A stretch of DNA of 64,000 nt, from assembly GCA_030141605.1 (NCBI GenBank), contig JAQGDQ010000281.1, positions 1 to 64,000 of the forward strand. The letters run 5' to 3'. Within the stretch, counting starts at the first letter, position 1. Every line of letters starts with the position of its first letter. The notes under the pieces were generated by a model, which was not told the DNA's origin, made no database searches, and saw only the letters and a program-made list of their open reading frames with translations. This DNA comes from Tubiluchus corallicola. Taxonomy: Eukaryota; Priapulida; Priapulimorpha; Priapulimorphida; Tubiluchidae. Below, piece after piece: positions 43,511 to 56,620 of the stretch. The position numbers and the translations under genes are program-made.

Positions 43511-43813
43511 TTAAGGTAATAGATTAATACAGAGATGCCTTAATGGAAATATATAAAACAGTAAATATAACTTATGGTAATTAATAAAATTAGTTATCTT
43601 ACAGTCACACACCAAATACAGATTTACAGTTATGTATCGAAAATGACTGTTAAGTACATTTTTTAGTTTAGTGCATAAATTATTACAGAGCAAAACACCT
43701 TTGAGACGTTCGCGAAGTTGTTCTTTGTTATGTAAATATTGGAATATACAGGTCGGTAGTAACTTTGGATTACAACACTTTGGGAAGCATGTTATAACTG
43801 AGCCTACATGAAA
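43511..43813 (-). other. unexplained open frame, cysteine-rich, no start codon in its first part
   Basis: The minus strand stays open for 101 codons. The first part contains TCFPKCCNPKLLPTC followed by a charged helix-like stretch KEQLRERLKG. It lacks a Met before codon 41 and shows no clear splice sites or family match. It may be a fossil of a gene or transposon, or chance. Confidence 0.2.
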
Positions 43814-44701
43814 TTAAAAAAATGTAGCCAACCCAAACTTGATGTGTCTATAATTTCAGATGGTTGTTTCAATGTATGATGTGGGCTCTTGTGATAGTTT
43901 TTGACATTCATTTTGGTTACTGGTTAGCAGTTAAAGGATGCACAGCGCATGTAGCAGCTTATCCACGGGTATGCCCAGTGCCACCATTTACATTTGTCAC
44001 CACGTACAAGGAGACTAGATACAGCATTGAAATCTTCAACCAGTAGCTTGTAAAAAACTAGATCATGAAACATATCTTATATAATATGTATATCATACAG
44101 CAAAAATGCACGTAATTTTTGGGAAAAGACCTACTTTACTGGTTTTACTTAGAATATGTTGAATTGTGGCCTACATGACATATTTGAGTCAATTAACATA
44201 CCTAGTTCCGTACAGGTTTTATATTAAAATATAATTATACCAATTGTACTATATGAGATCACATGACATCATAATGACAGGCATGCGACTTTTAAACTGC
44301 AAAATAACAATTAAAGCAGATGAAGAGTTTAAATTTTCTGCAACATTTTAACAATGCTGATAATTGAATACAGACAACATTTGAATAATGATTTAATGTA
44401 CAGCAAAGACTTAATAATAAAGAAACTGACTCTTTTAGGAAATAGTACTTGTAACAAAAAATTAATTAGTTATGTTAAATATCACTACCTGCAAAAAGAC
44501 AGATACCATAATCATAACAAAATATTGGAGATTGAAACTATGTACAAAAATAAACTCATTTACTTGCTTACACAATTAATGACATTATTTTTACAACATT
44601 TCTAACACAGTACATCTTTTCATTTGAAGTCACCATAAGTAAATGATCTAGTACTTCTCACATGTATATACACTTTTGATCTGTAGCAGCTGGTTACATT
44701 G

Positions 44702-45769
44702 TCACGTGATTTCAAAGTTTTGTCTACAATGCACTGAAAAAGAACACAATAATTACTATTAACACAAAATGTTAGCGAAATTTTGCAGCAAATTCAAAGA
44801 AACAAAAGACAACATATTAATGAAAACTGGCAACCTCCAAAAATTGTTGGCATTTTGTAGAATTGTCATTTTTAATAAAGGACAATTTTTATAAGAAAAC
44901 AAAAAATAGTTGAAACTATGCAATGAACTTCATTAAATCATGCACAACGGCCCTTTATAATGAGTCGGTCATTGTTTCTAGAAAAAACCCTCCTGTGTGT
45001 GCTTAACTTTTAGAAAAATTCACGATTAAGGAAACAAAGTGCAAGTCATTAATGTATTTACTCTAAACTTACATATAAACTCAGTTACTGGATTATGCTC
45101 TTCTGTTCTTATTGAACCAGTTATATCTTCGTTTTCTATTAAAGGCAGAAACAGCTTTACAAATTCTAGAGTGTATGGTGGCTTTACGATATCTAGCACC
45201 TAAAAAAGTGAAGAAATAAAAATATAGTTATAATAGATGAAAATAATAATAATAAGCTCTTTATGTTTAACATCACTCTCACGGAATAAATTCATTAGAA
45301 TCACAGAAAAAATCACAGGAAGATGACCTGAACAGCACACAATGCACTGAGTTAAATAAAAAATGAAAACGGCCATTTTCTATAGGAACCGGAAGTTAAA
45401 ATGATCAAATTCGGTAAGAGCTCAATTATAGAGAACTATATAATACACGGGGAAGTTTCTGCATAAAATCAAGCCTCTGACAAGTTTTTTGGAAGTGTGA
45501 ATGGAAGAATGCAAATCTGCAACCGTCTAATGATTTAAAGATTATTTTGCAATATATGCTTTTCTTTATGGAATAACAGCATTTGAAAGGCCTACTGATG
45601 CCAGTTAATAAAACAACTAAACAAACATACAAACCTGCACTTTTATTTTTTAGCAAACTGCTTCATTAAAATTGCATGCTGCAATTTACATTGCTTGCAA
45701 TCAGTCAATATCTACATTTTACACATAAAAAAAACATGATAGTCAGAATTACAAATCAGAGCAACAGTG

Positions 45770-45801
<32 letters not shown>

Positions 45802-48800
45802 TGCGTGTGTGCATGCATGCATATGTACTTCATTGAACAAGAAAACAACTGCTTATCTAGGCTTACAAATTGTAAGTCATATTACCTCTGCCACAAAATA
45901 TCTAATGAGTGAAATATCTGTATCCTTGGCCTCACAACACAGCTTTACATATTCTATTATTGGCATCACATAACCCTTGCTCAGTAAGTGCACCATGCGA
46001 TCTAATATTATCTTCCGCAACTCAAGCTAAAAGAGAAAGTAACAAGATTTATACATCAGCTTGCACTTTACAATGAGTTTAGACTATAATAGGGTTAGCA
46101 GATTAGCATGTTGCTGAGACCTCAAGTGTACGAAAAATCATGTCGGCACCTAAAATAAAAAGAAAGCGTGTATGGGTTTTTTAATTACACTGCAGTAATT
46201 AAAAGAACGAAAAGAAAAATCAAGGAAATCAAATAAAATTGTCGTTATTTCTAAAAAAGTACTTTTGAAATTTTAAAGACTTATTACAGGCCTTAAGTTA
46301 TTAACTTATGGTCTCATTCTAGCATCTGGCACGTGGAACTGTACCACAACACTGCTTGGGGTGGGGGAGCATAGGTATTATTGCAACACTCACTATGTTC
46401 ATTAGTCATAATGCAATTGGCCTTGGGTACCAGAAATGCCACAAATTTGAAAGGCCTACCGATGCCAGTTAATAAAACAACTAAACAAACATACAACCCT
46501 GCACTTTTATTTCTTAGCAAATGGCTTCATTAAAATTGCATGTTGCAATTTACATTACATTACACTCACTATGTTCATAAGTCATAATGCAATTGGCCTT
46601 GGGTACCAGAAATGCCACACATGTCCTAGCACATACTGATGAATAGTGGAGAAGGTCAGATTTGCTGTAGGCTAAAAATTGTTCAGGACTACCTTTTATG
46701 TTTGTAGATGTAAAAGTCACAAGAGAAATAGACAACCTCTAAAGAAATTCACTCTAAACTAATTGTTGGTGACTACATCCTAGATTAACAAATATAAGAT
46801 TGCAAAAAAGCTTCAACACTAGACAAATAGAAAAGGCACCTCACCAAACAAGTACTGACAATCTAGCTATGTCCTAGATCAAACACATTAGGCCAAACAC
46901 GCATTCACTAACCATTAATCAAGTAGTATGCAGGGGTACCATTAATTTATCATCTTTACCTGCACTAAAACATCCAATTCTGTGAATTCTGCTTCAAATA
47001 ATGAAATAAATGTTTCTAGCAACTTGGGATGCAGCATGTTGTGACACGTACTGACTTCATCTAATAATGCTATGTGTAAAGGAGTGTGATCCGTATTTAA
47101 CTTAAAATAACTTGGATCGCTGACGGTGTATTTAACCCATCGTATCACTCCCATGCCGACTACGGGAAACCTAAAAATTCAAAACAGTGAGAATTTAAAC
47201 TCACTGCAAGAACCTCCAACTTTATGACAAATATATCTATAAAATTTCATGCAAGGTTTGGAAATGTCGCTAGACATAACAATATTATTAGCTAATTAAG
47301 TATTTGAAATTACAGAAAAATCTTACTCCTTTAAAAAAACACATGCATTTCGACATTTTTAAGAAGTAACATAAAACACAGTAAAATTTGATTATTCTAA
47401 CCTAATGCCGCTGAAATGCAATTAAATATAAAACCTGAGCATTTGTTTTTCAAGATACGAATACATGATATAAAAAACTAATCTTTATGCAATAGTTTTA
47501 ATCTTTTGGTTTAAACATTTAACAAGCTTTTGGCCTAAATGAAAATAAATAGAAGAACATTTATAATGCTAGAAAGATTAAATTTCTCAAAAAATGTTCA
47601 TTTCTATGAAAGGCCATAAAAATGTTTCCCTCCACTGGGAGTATCTTAATGAAAATGTAACAGTTTCCTCGTAGGTCACAGTACTACAAATACAGACAAG
47701 TTTCCTACTGCATGTGGTATTAATACAAATGCATGCACAATTCCCTGTTGCACGTAGCAGTGATGCACAATTACATGCAATACTCAGTTCATTAGACTGA
47801 CTACAAAAAATTGTCTGAAAATAATGAACACTTTTAATTCGTTAAACACTTTTTAGGTTTACCTTATACATTGATACAATGTAGCAAGTTCAGCTATAAG
47901 ATCACTGGAGCTTCTATTCTCCATGGCGATTGCACTAACTTTTTCTATTGCTTGAGTCGTCTGTTTAAGTTCATCACGGTTAATCGACTTTCTCACACCC
48001 TGCCAAAATGTTTACACAATAACACTATACATGGTTTCAAATTTTTTTATTGTTAAGAACTCTCATTGTTAAGAAGTTCAAAACATTTGTTTACATGTGT
48101 GTTGAGAATTAAACCTTCAAAACAAATTGTTGTTAGGTGCATGAAGTTAACGTGTTAAAAATTTATACGAGTTCATAAATGCTTTCAACTTTTAAATTTT
48201 TACCAATTGAAAAGTTCCCAAGTTCAAAATATCTAAACACTTAAAGTGTTTTTACAAAACAACAGTTTTATGCATTCAGTCATCCCATTACCAACCATTG
48301 CATCCCATTAGCAATCAATTTATTCTAATAAGACACTTTTTTTTACAAATCACAAATTAGCTGGTTGTGACCTTCGAATTTAATCATTTGGACAATACAA
48401 GTAGATATATAAAAAAGAAATACCTTTTTAAACATTTCATAAACACTCGCAATGTAAGCAAGAAGATAGATGTATTTGGGCTTGTGATCCTTATTAATTT
48501 TACTAGCTGGATTAAAGAGAGACTCAATCAACAGCTCTATAAAACAATGAAAAATTGATTGAATAACTGCACTGAATAATCATAACTTTTTTAAAGACGT
48601 AATCACATTCACAAAAGTTAAAAAAAATGCTTCTTGAAAAAGCCATTTTGACAACAATAACTGGCCTTGCTATATCATTTAATAAATAGCTAAAATTCAT
48701 GATAAAAGTAAAAAGCAGGAGATTTTGTGAAGCCAAAGTTGATCATTTTTTGCTATACATTCCTAATGAAACTTATTCATACCTATAAGTTGTGGAGTTC

Positions 48801-51800
48801 TAATAAGGTCAACAGGAGGTGGATCATTGGTATTTGAATACATCTTGAACAACTAGAAAAAAATTACAATTTAAGAAATACTGTTTAGAATAAACCACTA
48901 AACAGTGAGCAAAGTTCATTGCTACAAAAATTCATTGTTTCGCCTTACAAAAATGTTTGTCAGTGAGCACTGTAACGACACTGGAAATCAATTAAGTTAG
49001 TTATAATTTGTCTGTATAACTGTTATTGTATTCAATAACAGCAACAGATGTCACAGTTACAAGAAAAGATAACATGTACAACATGACAGTTTTAACACTT
49101 AGTGAAAATGAATATGCATACCACAGTTATATCAGCAGGGTTCAAAGCATTTTTTGACAGCATTGCAGATAATGCTTGACAAGCCCGGGGATAAGCAGCT
49201 GACCCACTCAAAGCCATACTAATAGGCGTGACGTCATGTCCTCTGTAAGAGAAGATGCTTCACGTGATCATACGTAAATAAGCTACATAAATGATAAATG
49301 ATTTCTTTGACAAATTGGTATGGCAAGAACATCCTCTGCAATTTATTTGGAAGATAGTTACAAATGACTAAGTTATACTATCAGTTATTCTTTATAGTAA
49401 TACACGACTGTAGGTCTAGGAATAAAAATACATTTCAAAAGCTGTTGAGCACTGATAAAGCAAAACTTTTACCAGAAAAGAATAATCAGTGGAATTTAAC
49501 TTTTTCAATTACATTTTCCAGATTAACGGTTTAAACATTTCAGGCAGTAGGGTTGTGTTGATTGGTATGCAGTTAAAATACTTAAGTGACAACCAATTCC
49601 AAATTTATTGGACATATAAGAGTTTCACGTATAAAAGCAAAGCATAGATTAATGTTGAGTTTAGAAAAATACCAAAATTTTTTCAAAAAGTTAGTTCTGC
49701 AAGTGAGCTGCAATGCATTGTATTTATTATTTATAAAGCAACTTACCTGTAGGTAGTAGCTGTTTAGTTTGTACTATTTTGTAACTGTACCGAATTACTT
49801 CACAACAAACTTGTGCAACACTAGCTCTTTGCATGGGCGCAATTCCTAAGGAGTCTTAGGTGGGACGCGCCCACAAAAATTTCGAATGGGTACTATTTCG
49901 ACTAGTCATCTCATCACCCCCCCTTAAAACTTTGACAAACATAGTAAAAAAGTAAGAGTGTTTCAAAGACAAGCTGCTTTCACCAGTACACTCATACAAT
50001 AATACTAAATAGTAAGTGTCCTTGACAGAAAAAATTATCATCTGATCATACTGTAGTAATTAGAAGCTACAAAAATACATTAAAAACCATTTGCTTTCCA
50101 AATCAGTAAGATTTTAATAGTATGCAGCAACAGATACATCGTTTTCAAGTTTCAACCCTATCACAGCCATAGGTTTAACACTCAAGATACATCTATAATG
50201 CTTACTGTTCTGTTGCACATTTGTTGATTTCTTGACAGATTCGTCTAATGTGGGATCCTTTAGACTCCTGAGCTAACACTGCTAAAATGGCTTGAGTATA
50301 GAGATTTGTATGTTCCCCATGACAAACCATTTTCTGTAAATAAAATCATCCATGAAAACACAGGAATAAAAAAACAAGAATTTGATAACAAAAATCAAGA
50401 AAATAATAACAATTTCAATGAAACCTTGGAACTGCAAAAACATTGGCGTTATAGCAAGTTTGGCATTATAATGAGAGGCATAAAATACGTACATGTCCAT
50501 GCAAATATAGATATCTAGTTTGCTAAAAATTTGGACGTTAAGCGAGGTGGGCATTATAACAAGGTATGACTGTATGGGTTATGTTTCTATGCATTATACA
50601 AATGAAAATTATCATAAAGTTTTCATTGTCAGTATTGTGTTTAATCTCTGTCCTGTTTTACAATCATTGCAAAAGGCAGACAGTGACAGACAAAGAGAGG
50701 AATTTTAATTTTCCCATTAAAATAAATTTTTTTCTCATACCTGCAATGTACACCAGTGCCATATTGTGGCAATGCTAACTTACTGTAAATTCTGGGAGAT
50801 GTTCTTTGATATAAGTTTCTCCCTTTTCTAAGAAACTACTAATAGACGTTTTTAAAACCCGTGAATAGACTTCTATTTGTTGACAAACAGTCGATATGCT
50901 TGTAATCTCTCCTTGGAAACCAGCATCGGAAATCAGCTACAAAAATGAAATGTTAATGAAAGCAACGATTATTATATGAATTAACTAGACGAAGGTTCAA
51001 GAAACATCACGAAAAGGTGTGTGTCAAAAACCTAACCATGTGCTACTGTAATACAATGGTAATTTGTTTCAATAACGACAATCTGTTGTTGCAAATCCAT
51101 AAGAAAATGTCAACATAAGCAAACTTACAGCAAGTAGTATGCAGCAGTACTTATAATGCTAAATTTCTGTATAAGTACATCCAATTGGGGCAGTATGTTG
51201 TTTGCTATATCATAATTATAAAGATTTTCTTACAAAGAATGTTTAACAATAACAAATACGTGATGGAACAAACCCACAATTAATTAATTTTAAATTAAAT
51301 TGAAACTAAATTAATTAATTTTTGACCCACAAAAATTCCAGTCCAAAAATTACTTAACACTAGTTAGAATTACTGAAGCAATCTAACAATGGAAATTCTG
51401 AAATCGGTTGCAAGAGATAAACTTTGGATTGCCTTGAGCCGTGGGAGCTATAATGGCTGATGGTCTATCGTGTCTGCCTTGTATGCAGAAGGTTCTTGGT
51501 TCAAATTCAGGCTGTATTCCAACAGTTTCACATTTCGCGTTTTTCAAGTACGGTATCAGAATTTAATTAACTGTAGGTTTACTCCATCATTAATATAATC
51601 TTGATTTTAAGACTATAATAAATAACAAACAAGTGTGTTTTTACACACTGAAGTGCCATTATTATTTTGAGCAAGTTAATATAAAAAATTACATAATCAG
51701 TGAAGAAATGACTAACCTTGACAGTAAAATTCAACATGAGACATTCTGGATAAGCCTCAGCTAGTTGATAAATCAAAGCTCTCCACTCTTGCCGTTCTAT

Positions 51801-52046
51801 CATTTCTGTCAGCCAAGTTGGAGTCTGAAATAAAAATGTCGTATAAGCAAACCATCATTATAAAGCAAAAAAGAAAAAGCATACAAAGAGTCAGTAAAGT
51901 GACTATTTATAAAACAATATTCATGCTTTCTCACTGTCCCTCTTAGAAGTGTAGATTCCAGTTTCCCCACAAACATTCTTTAACTTTGAATGATGAATGC
52001 TGGCCTATAGCATGCCGAATATTATAAAAAAACATGTCTGTTTAAT

Positions 52047-52132
<86 letters not shown>

Positions 52133-53613
52133 TATACATACATATACAGTTAAATTTTTATAAAATCATAAGGCTAAATTTTGAATTTCATTTATCAGTT
52201 AATGTGAACTAACCTGTCCTTCTTCTGTGAAAATTGAGTCAGCTTTCTTCGGGTCAAAATGCTTGACTATCATCTTTTTCAAATGTTCTTCAACAGCCCG
52301 CTGTACCTCAGTAATGTTCACACCTAATTATTAAAATAATAAAAAGAGCTCCGTTGCTTCTATCTACTATGTCTAGTGCTTCCATCTTTTTTAGTGAAAT
52401 ATGAGCATCATCGTTGTTATAAGTGCAAAACTGACAAGGTGCCAACAGATAACAATGCAATGCAATTATATCTCTCTATTTTTAGTATAACATCTTTTTG
52501 GCTTATTTTATAACTTTAAGTTTTTTGATGGCCATGAAAGCATGTGGCCAATGCTTTGCCGAAATTATTATTCATAAAAACTATGAAGAAACAAAGAAAA
52601 TCATAGATTTTGCAAGTGGTTATGTAATTTGTTTGATTTTTCAAAACTATCCAGAAAATCTATCTTTGCCTTTTAATATGATTCTACTAAAACCCTATAA
52701 GCTTACTCAAAAAACTATTTGAAACATATTTCTCATGAAAGCAAAAATAACATACCCTAACTATCAGTACAACATTTGTGATAATGCTATAATGCTAGCA
52801 CCTTTACAAGCAAATTGTCATAGTTACTGTACCTGCCATTATCAGCCATTCAGCTAGAAGATTCGCAGTCTGTGCTACAGCAGTGTAATTATCCGACAAA
52901 AGCTGTACAACTGGTTCAGGACCCCCGCCTGCCTGAAAATATCTGAAACACAACGAGCTCGACTTGTCAAAAAAAACATGAAATGTAATTTACTAAGCGT
53001 AAAGCTGTAAAAGCACGTATGTAAAAGTAGAAAAATGCACCAAAATTTATCACTTAGTCAAAAATTGCTTTAAAGAGATTTAAAAATTATGTGAATAACT
53101 TGAAAATTGAGTTTTTCTGCTTCAACCAGTAATAAGATGTATAATGTCATGTACAAAGGAATAATGTCACATATGTAAGAAATTTAATAAGAGTATAAAG
53201 ATGTATTGAAATATTAAACAATTTATTAGCAAAACATTATCAGTCGATGGCCACTAGCAGGCGACATAAATCGCTTACCTCTGTAAGTTCGGAAAAATTC
53301 CAGGCTCCATTATAAAATCTCGGCTTCCAAACAATTCCAGACATTCTTGCTGTACACCCTGTTGATCACCCTCTTCATGATCAGACTCGGCAGCAGACTG
53401 AAAAACACACAATTCGAGTTAATAAGGTAATAGTAATGGATAAAAACCCCATGCCTATTCGTTAGCTAGAAATAACAGCTAGAAAACAAATTTAGCCACA
53501 TACACAAAAAAAGGTAGAGAGAAAGAGAGAAAGAGAGAGAGGGAGGGAGGGAGGAAGGGAGAGAGAGAGAGAGAGGGGGAAAGAGAGAGAGAGAGAGAGA
53601 CAGAGAGAGAGAG

Positions 53614-53692
<79 letters not shown>

Positions 53693-53693
53693 C

Positions 53694-53727
<34 letters not shown>

Positions 53728-53863
53728 GAGAGGAGAGGGAGAGGAGATAAGACTGTGGTGAGTTTATATTTACATCATGATCTTGAGGTGGTGTCTCATC
53801 TTGCTCTACTTCATCTTCTTGCTCCCAAAAGCTGGGTACTTCTTCATCATCATCATAGTCCAT
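44702..53863 (-). CDS. NELFCD: negative elongation factor complex subunit C/D (TH1)
   Basis: Fifteen minus-strand exons join in phase into 589 aa (human NELF-D 590): 53774-53863, 53279-53397, 52833-52942, 52214-52323, 51717-51824, 50784-50936, 50206-50333, 49122-49242, 48783-48852, 48424-48536, 47863-47999, 46960-47170, 45886-46026, 45073-45199, 44702-44733. The acidic start [15 protein letters not shown] is followed by [106 protein letters not shown] and [12 protein letters not shown]. The C-terminal exon encodes [10 protein letters not shown] against human AHCKSNF. NELF-C/D bridges NELF-A and NELF-B/E in the nuclear complex that, with DSIF, holds RNA polymerase II paused near promoters. The fold is an all-helical HEAT-like scaffold, so no catalytic residues are expected. 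All splice sites are GT/AG. Confidence 0.94.
45582..45691. repeat. 110-bp interspersed repeat, copy A
   Basis: Nearly identical to 46446-46555, from TTTGAAAGGCCTAC to GCAATTTACATT. It lies in NELFCD intron 13. Confidence 0.85.
45767..45822. repeat. (GT)n(GCGT)n(GCAT)n microsatellite
   Basis: A compound purine-pyrimidine alternating run in NELFCD intron 13, about 65 bases from exon 13. Such tracts can adopt Z-DNA. Confidence 0.9.
46388..46618. repeat. nested duplication with copy B of the 110-bp repeat
   Basis: Two near-identical blocks of about 56 bp (46388-46443 and 46564-46618, containing GCCTTGGGTACCAGAAATGC) flank copy B (46446-46555) of the repeat also seen at 45582-45691. It lies in NELFCD intron 12. 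Confidence 0.8.
51431..51536 (+). repeat. tRNA-derived SINE-like repeat, copy 2
   Basis: It has an A-box-like TGGCTGATGG, a perfect 5-bp anticodon-type stem TCTGC/GCAGA around a 7-base loop (CTTGTAT, anticodon TGT, threonine-like) and a B box GGTTCAAATTC in a T-arm that folds. The acceptor and D stems do not pair, so this is not a working tRNA. The same order of blocks recurs at 38038-38133. It lies in NELFCD intron 5. Confidence 0.6.
52050..52146. repeat. (CT)n(TA)n microsatellite
   Basis: About 30 bp of CT followed by about 60 bp of TA in NELFCD intron 4, roughly 70 bases from exon 4. Confidence 0.95.
53515..53750. repeat. (GA)n microsatellite in NELFCD intron 1
   Basis: About 235 bp of GA/GGA/GAAA units beginning about 25 bases from the splice donor of NELFCD exon 1. 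On the transcribed strand it reads as (CT)n. An apparent open frame running through it from exon 1 is an artefact. Confidence 0.95.
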
Positions 53864-55376
53864 TTTACTCAGCTAACGTGTATGCATACATACTAAACAC
53901 AAAGCAGCATACAGTCCTATTTCCATACTATGAAAACTCAGATATGATGTAAAAAACAAACTAATTATAATACACAGGTAACTGAACTAATGATACTTTA
54001 CATTTTTTGTAATACTGATAGTCTTGCCCTCATTACTACGTGTATATTGCCTGTTTTAATATTATAACATTACACGCTGAGCCTGAGATACAGTTTGATG
54101 TTACCTAGCAAATAACTTACCAATAAAATAACAAGCTTATACATCCCAGAGATGTTGATCTTTACAGAACTGAAAGTTATAGGCAAAGACAGCAGATCAC
54201 TTTGTTTACTTTTTCCCTTGCTTATGTATGTTGTTGTAATTGTTATCAACAACAAAATCCATTGTTGTAACAAAAGGCCCATGGACCAACTGACAAATAT
54301 ATCAGTTACATACTATGAATATACACTAATCATTATTCATCAGCAATGAAAATTTATTTTAAAGGAAAGTAGGATGATTTTTCCTTCCCATTTTGGGCAA
54401 GTGGTAAAAATTATACATTTTAGCACCTATAATAATGCCAAACTGTTTCTGATAATTAAATAATAGACTAAAAAGTTAATTAATGGCAGGAGAGCCCAAC
54501 TAGTGAACAATGTCACAAACGAACATAATTTTTAACAGCACAAACATATTTATATCACTGTCAAGACTCAAGTATCCACAGTTTGTGTAACAGCACAATG
54601 GCCCCTATTTTATTAATTCATTGGTATGGAATAAACTAAAAGTTTTATTATGCTAATGGTATATTAAGCTGTTTGGCCATAGGAGTCACGTTTTCACATT
54701 TCTAATGGAAGTTGTAAAACAAAAGTAGAACAGTGTAATCTCCGTTGCGCACTGGCAATAGGTTTCACGTGTCATGATTCATTTTCACATTTTGCAATTG
54801 ACAGCATGCTCTAAAAATGTGAAGTGTGAAACGAGAAGTGGACGAATACAAAGCAAATTTAGTGCTCTCTTTACAAACATATTCACTAATTTGAGTAAAG
54901 ATCAGTGAAATCAAATAAGGAAATAGAGATGAAAAACAGCTGCCACCAAACATAATAGCGTCACACTCGCTTTCTGTATTAACTCAGGTTTAACACAGCT
55001 ACTGAACATGCACAGTACTATGTGACTAAACTGACTATAAATTATTTTTGCAGCTCTCAGCAATATAATGTGCCCATGCAAATTTGCATAATAGTTGTAT
55101 ACAGTTATAGACACAAACATAATACAACGGTATGATGATATTTTGCTATGAACAAGAATCAAGATTACAATTAATATTCATAACTGCATTGCATATTTTG
55201 GCCTATTACAGTACGAAAGTAGGTTAGATGTTAAAAGAGTTTTCATGAACATTTTAGTAAATTAGTAGCATTTACAATACCTGACGTTGCATTACGTACA
55301 TACGTTTATTTTTATTTCAAAATCATTGACCTACAGACCTATCTTCGATATCGTCATTATCAGTAGCACAAACAAT

Positions 55377-55502
55377 GAATAACTTACTAAAGTTAGCTGA
55401 AGATGTTCATGCTCAGTATAGCACGACGAAATCTCTATTGTTAGCAGGTGATGAGGTTCTCACTAGTGACGAAGATCAAATGTTCATGTTGGGTGGTTAT
55501 CA
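55377..55502 (+). CDS. possible orphan first exon, unrecognised
   Basis: An ATG opens a frame of about 42 codons beginning MNNLLKLAEDVHAQYS and ending MLGGYQ at a consensus donor CAG/GTAAAG. Composition is protein-like and hydrophilic. No family was recognised and no following exon was found. LINE-like sequence starts directly after the donor, so this may belong to the LINE relic or be the remains of an interrupted gene. Confidence 0.25.
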
Positions 55503-55811
55503 GGTAAAGAACTCAAGGAAATAGGACTGCTACTCAGAGAAAGTGAAAATGAAGATAGCTGGAAAGAAAGGATTCCAGATTTAAGGGAAGCAATTGGAGT
55601 GTTAAAGTACATGGTTATGTCTTTAGATTCAAGAAAAAAAGTGGGCAGAACTAAATGGAAGTCTGTAATTGAGCCTAAGATAATGTTTGTAGGACTTTTT
55701 TTTATCAAAAATGAACTTTTATGATAGTATGCAAGACAGATTTGCAAGATAGATATGGAAAACAAAGGGGTGTAGTGGAGCTGCTATGAGAGATGTTGCG
55801 TTATTATCATT

Positions 55812-55897
<86 letters not shown>

Positions 55898-56620
55898 TAT
55901 GTTTAAAGTTTTTGAACAGAACTATATTTATAAGTAATGACAGACTGCTTAAAAGGGTAATATCCTTTACAGTGAATAGCAGTCTAAGTGGGTTAGAAAA
56001 ACTATCTTTTTAGCAGACAAATTTAATTTAAAAGTCTTCGAAACATTATGGTACTAAGAGAGCTTCCACAGGATGGGTTGTCGAAGTAAATGCAGTATAT
56101 CTTAGTGAAAAAGGTTGGAATCAGATAACTTGAACAAAAGCTGAGGGAAAAGAGTTTACAACTATTGCAGAAGAAATTTGAAACATGTTCTACGGCTAAT
56201 ATGTATTTGAATAATAAACCACGACCTTATTTTGAAAGCTGAATGAATGATATGCTTAATAGTGAGTTGCTGGAGAGGCCAGAACTAGAGCAATGAGAAT
56301 AATGGAAAACCATTATTTAAGTGGAAGATAGCTGTATGTGATACGTAGTGTAAGTGTGGTTTGGACTTGGAAGATTTGCAACATATTTTACTGTACTGTT
56401 CTTATTATGAACATGAAAGAAAAAATACTGTTTAGGAAAGGGTGTCAAATGAAAATCGTGTGAGTTCATTATTCCAAAACATAAATTGTGGAAAAAAGCT
56501 TCTTGGTGACATAATGAAGAAACATTGTGAGATAGGTATTGCAAGTTTTGTCTATTTTTTTATTTTCAGGCGCATGACAGTTTTGATTGCTCACCTTGGT
56601 GCAAAAAGATCAAATAACTG
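55500..56620 (+). mobile_element. LINE reverse-transcriptase relic (C-terminal part)
   Basis: Broken plus-strand frames resemble the thumb and C-terminal zinc-knuckle region of non-LTR retrotransposon proteins. One segment encodes KERIPDLREAIGVLKYM near 55560. A C-terminal segment reads CKCG followed by LEDLQHILLYCSYYEHER near 56348-56420. Many stops and frameshifts and an internal (GA)n tract show it is dead. No RT catalytic motif was identified in this copy. Confidence 0.5.
55815..55893. repeat. (GA)n microsatellite
   Basis: About 80 bp of pure GA inside the LINE relic. Confidence 0.97.

Larger units (their letters stand above)
39737..44701. other. intergenic region between NELFCD 3' end and THOC1 5' end
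   Basis: It contains the THOC1 promoter, an hAT-type element (41779-42223) and an AT palindrome near 41500-41544. It also contains an unexplained cysteine-rich open frame at 43511-43813 (minus). No canonical AATAAA lies within 300 bases of the NELFCD stop. Confidence 0.6.

Noticed and set aside
51431-51505. Functional tRNA-Thr gene
   Set aside because: The anticodon and T arms fold but the acceptor and D stems do not, and a related degraded copy exists at 38038, so a SINE-type origin is more likely.
53492-53770. Continuation of NELFCD exon 1 into a Ser-Leu repeat tail
   Set aside because: It is the intron 1 microsatellite; splicing at 53774 joins in phase to the exon encoding the next conserved segment.
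55786-56013. Frame with a long Arg-Glu repeat
   Set aside because: It is the (GA)n microsatellite read in one frame.
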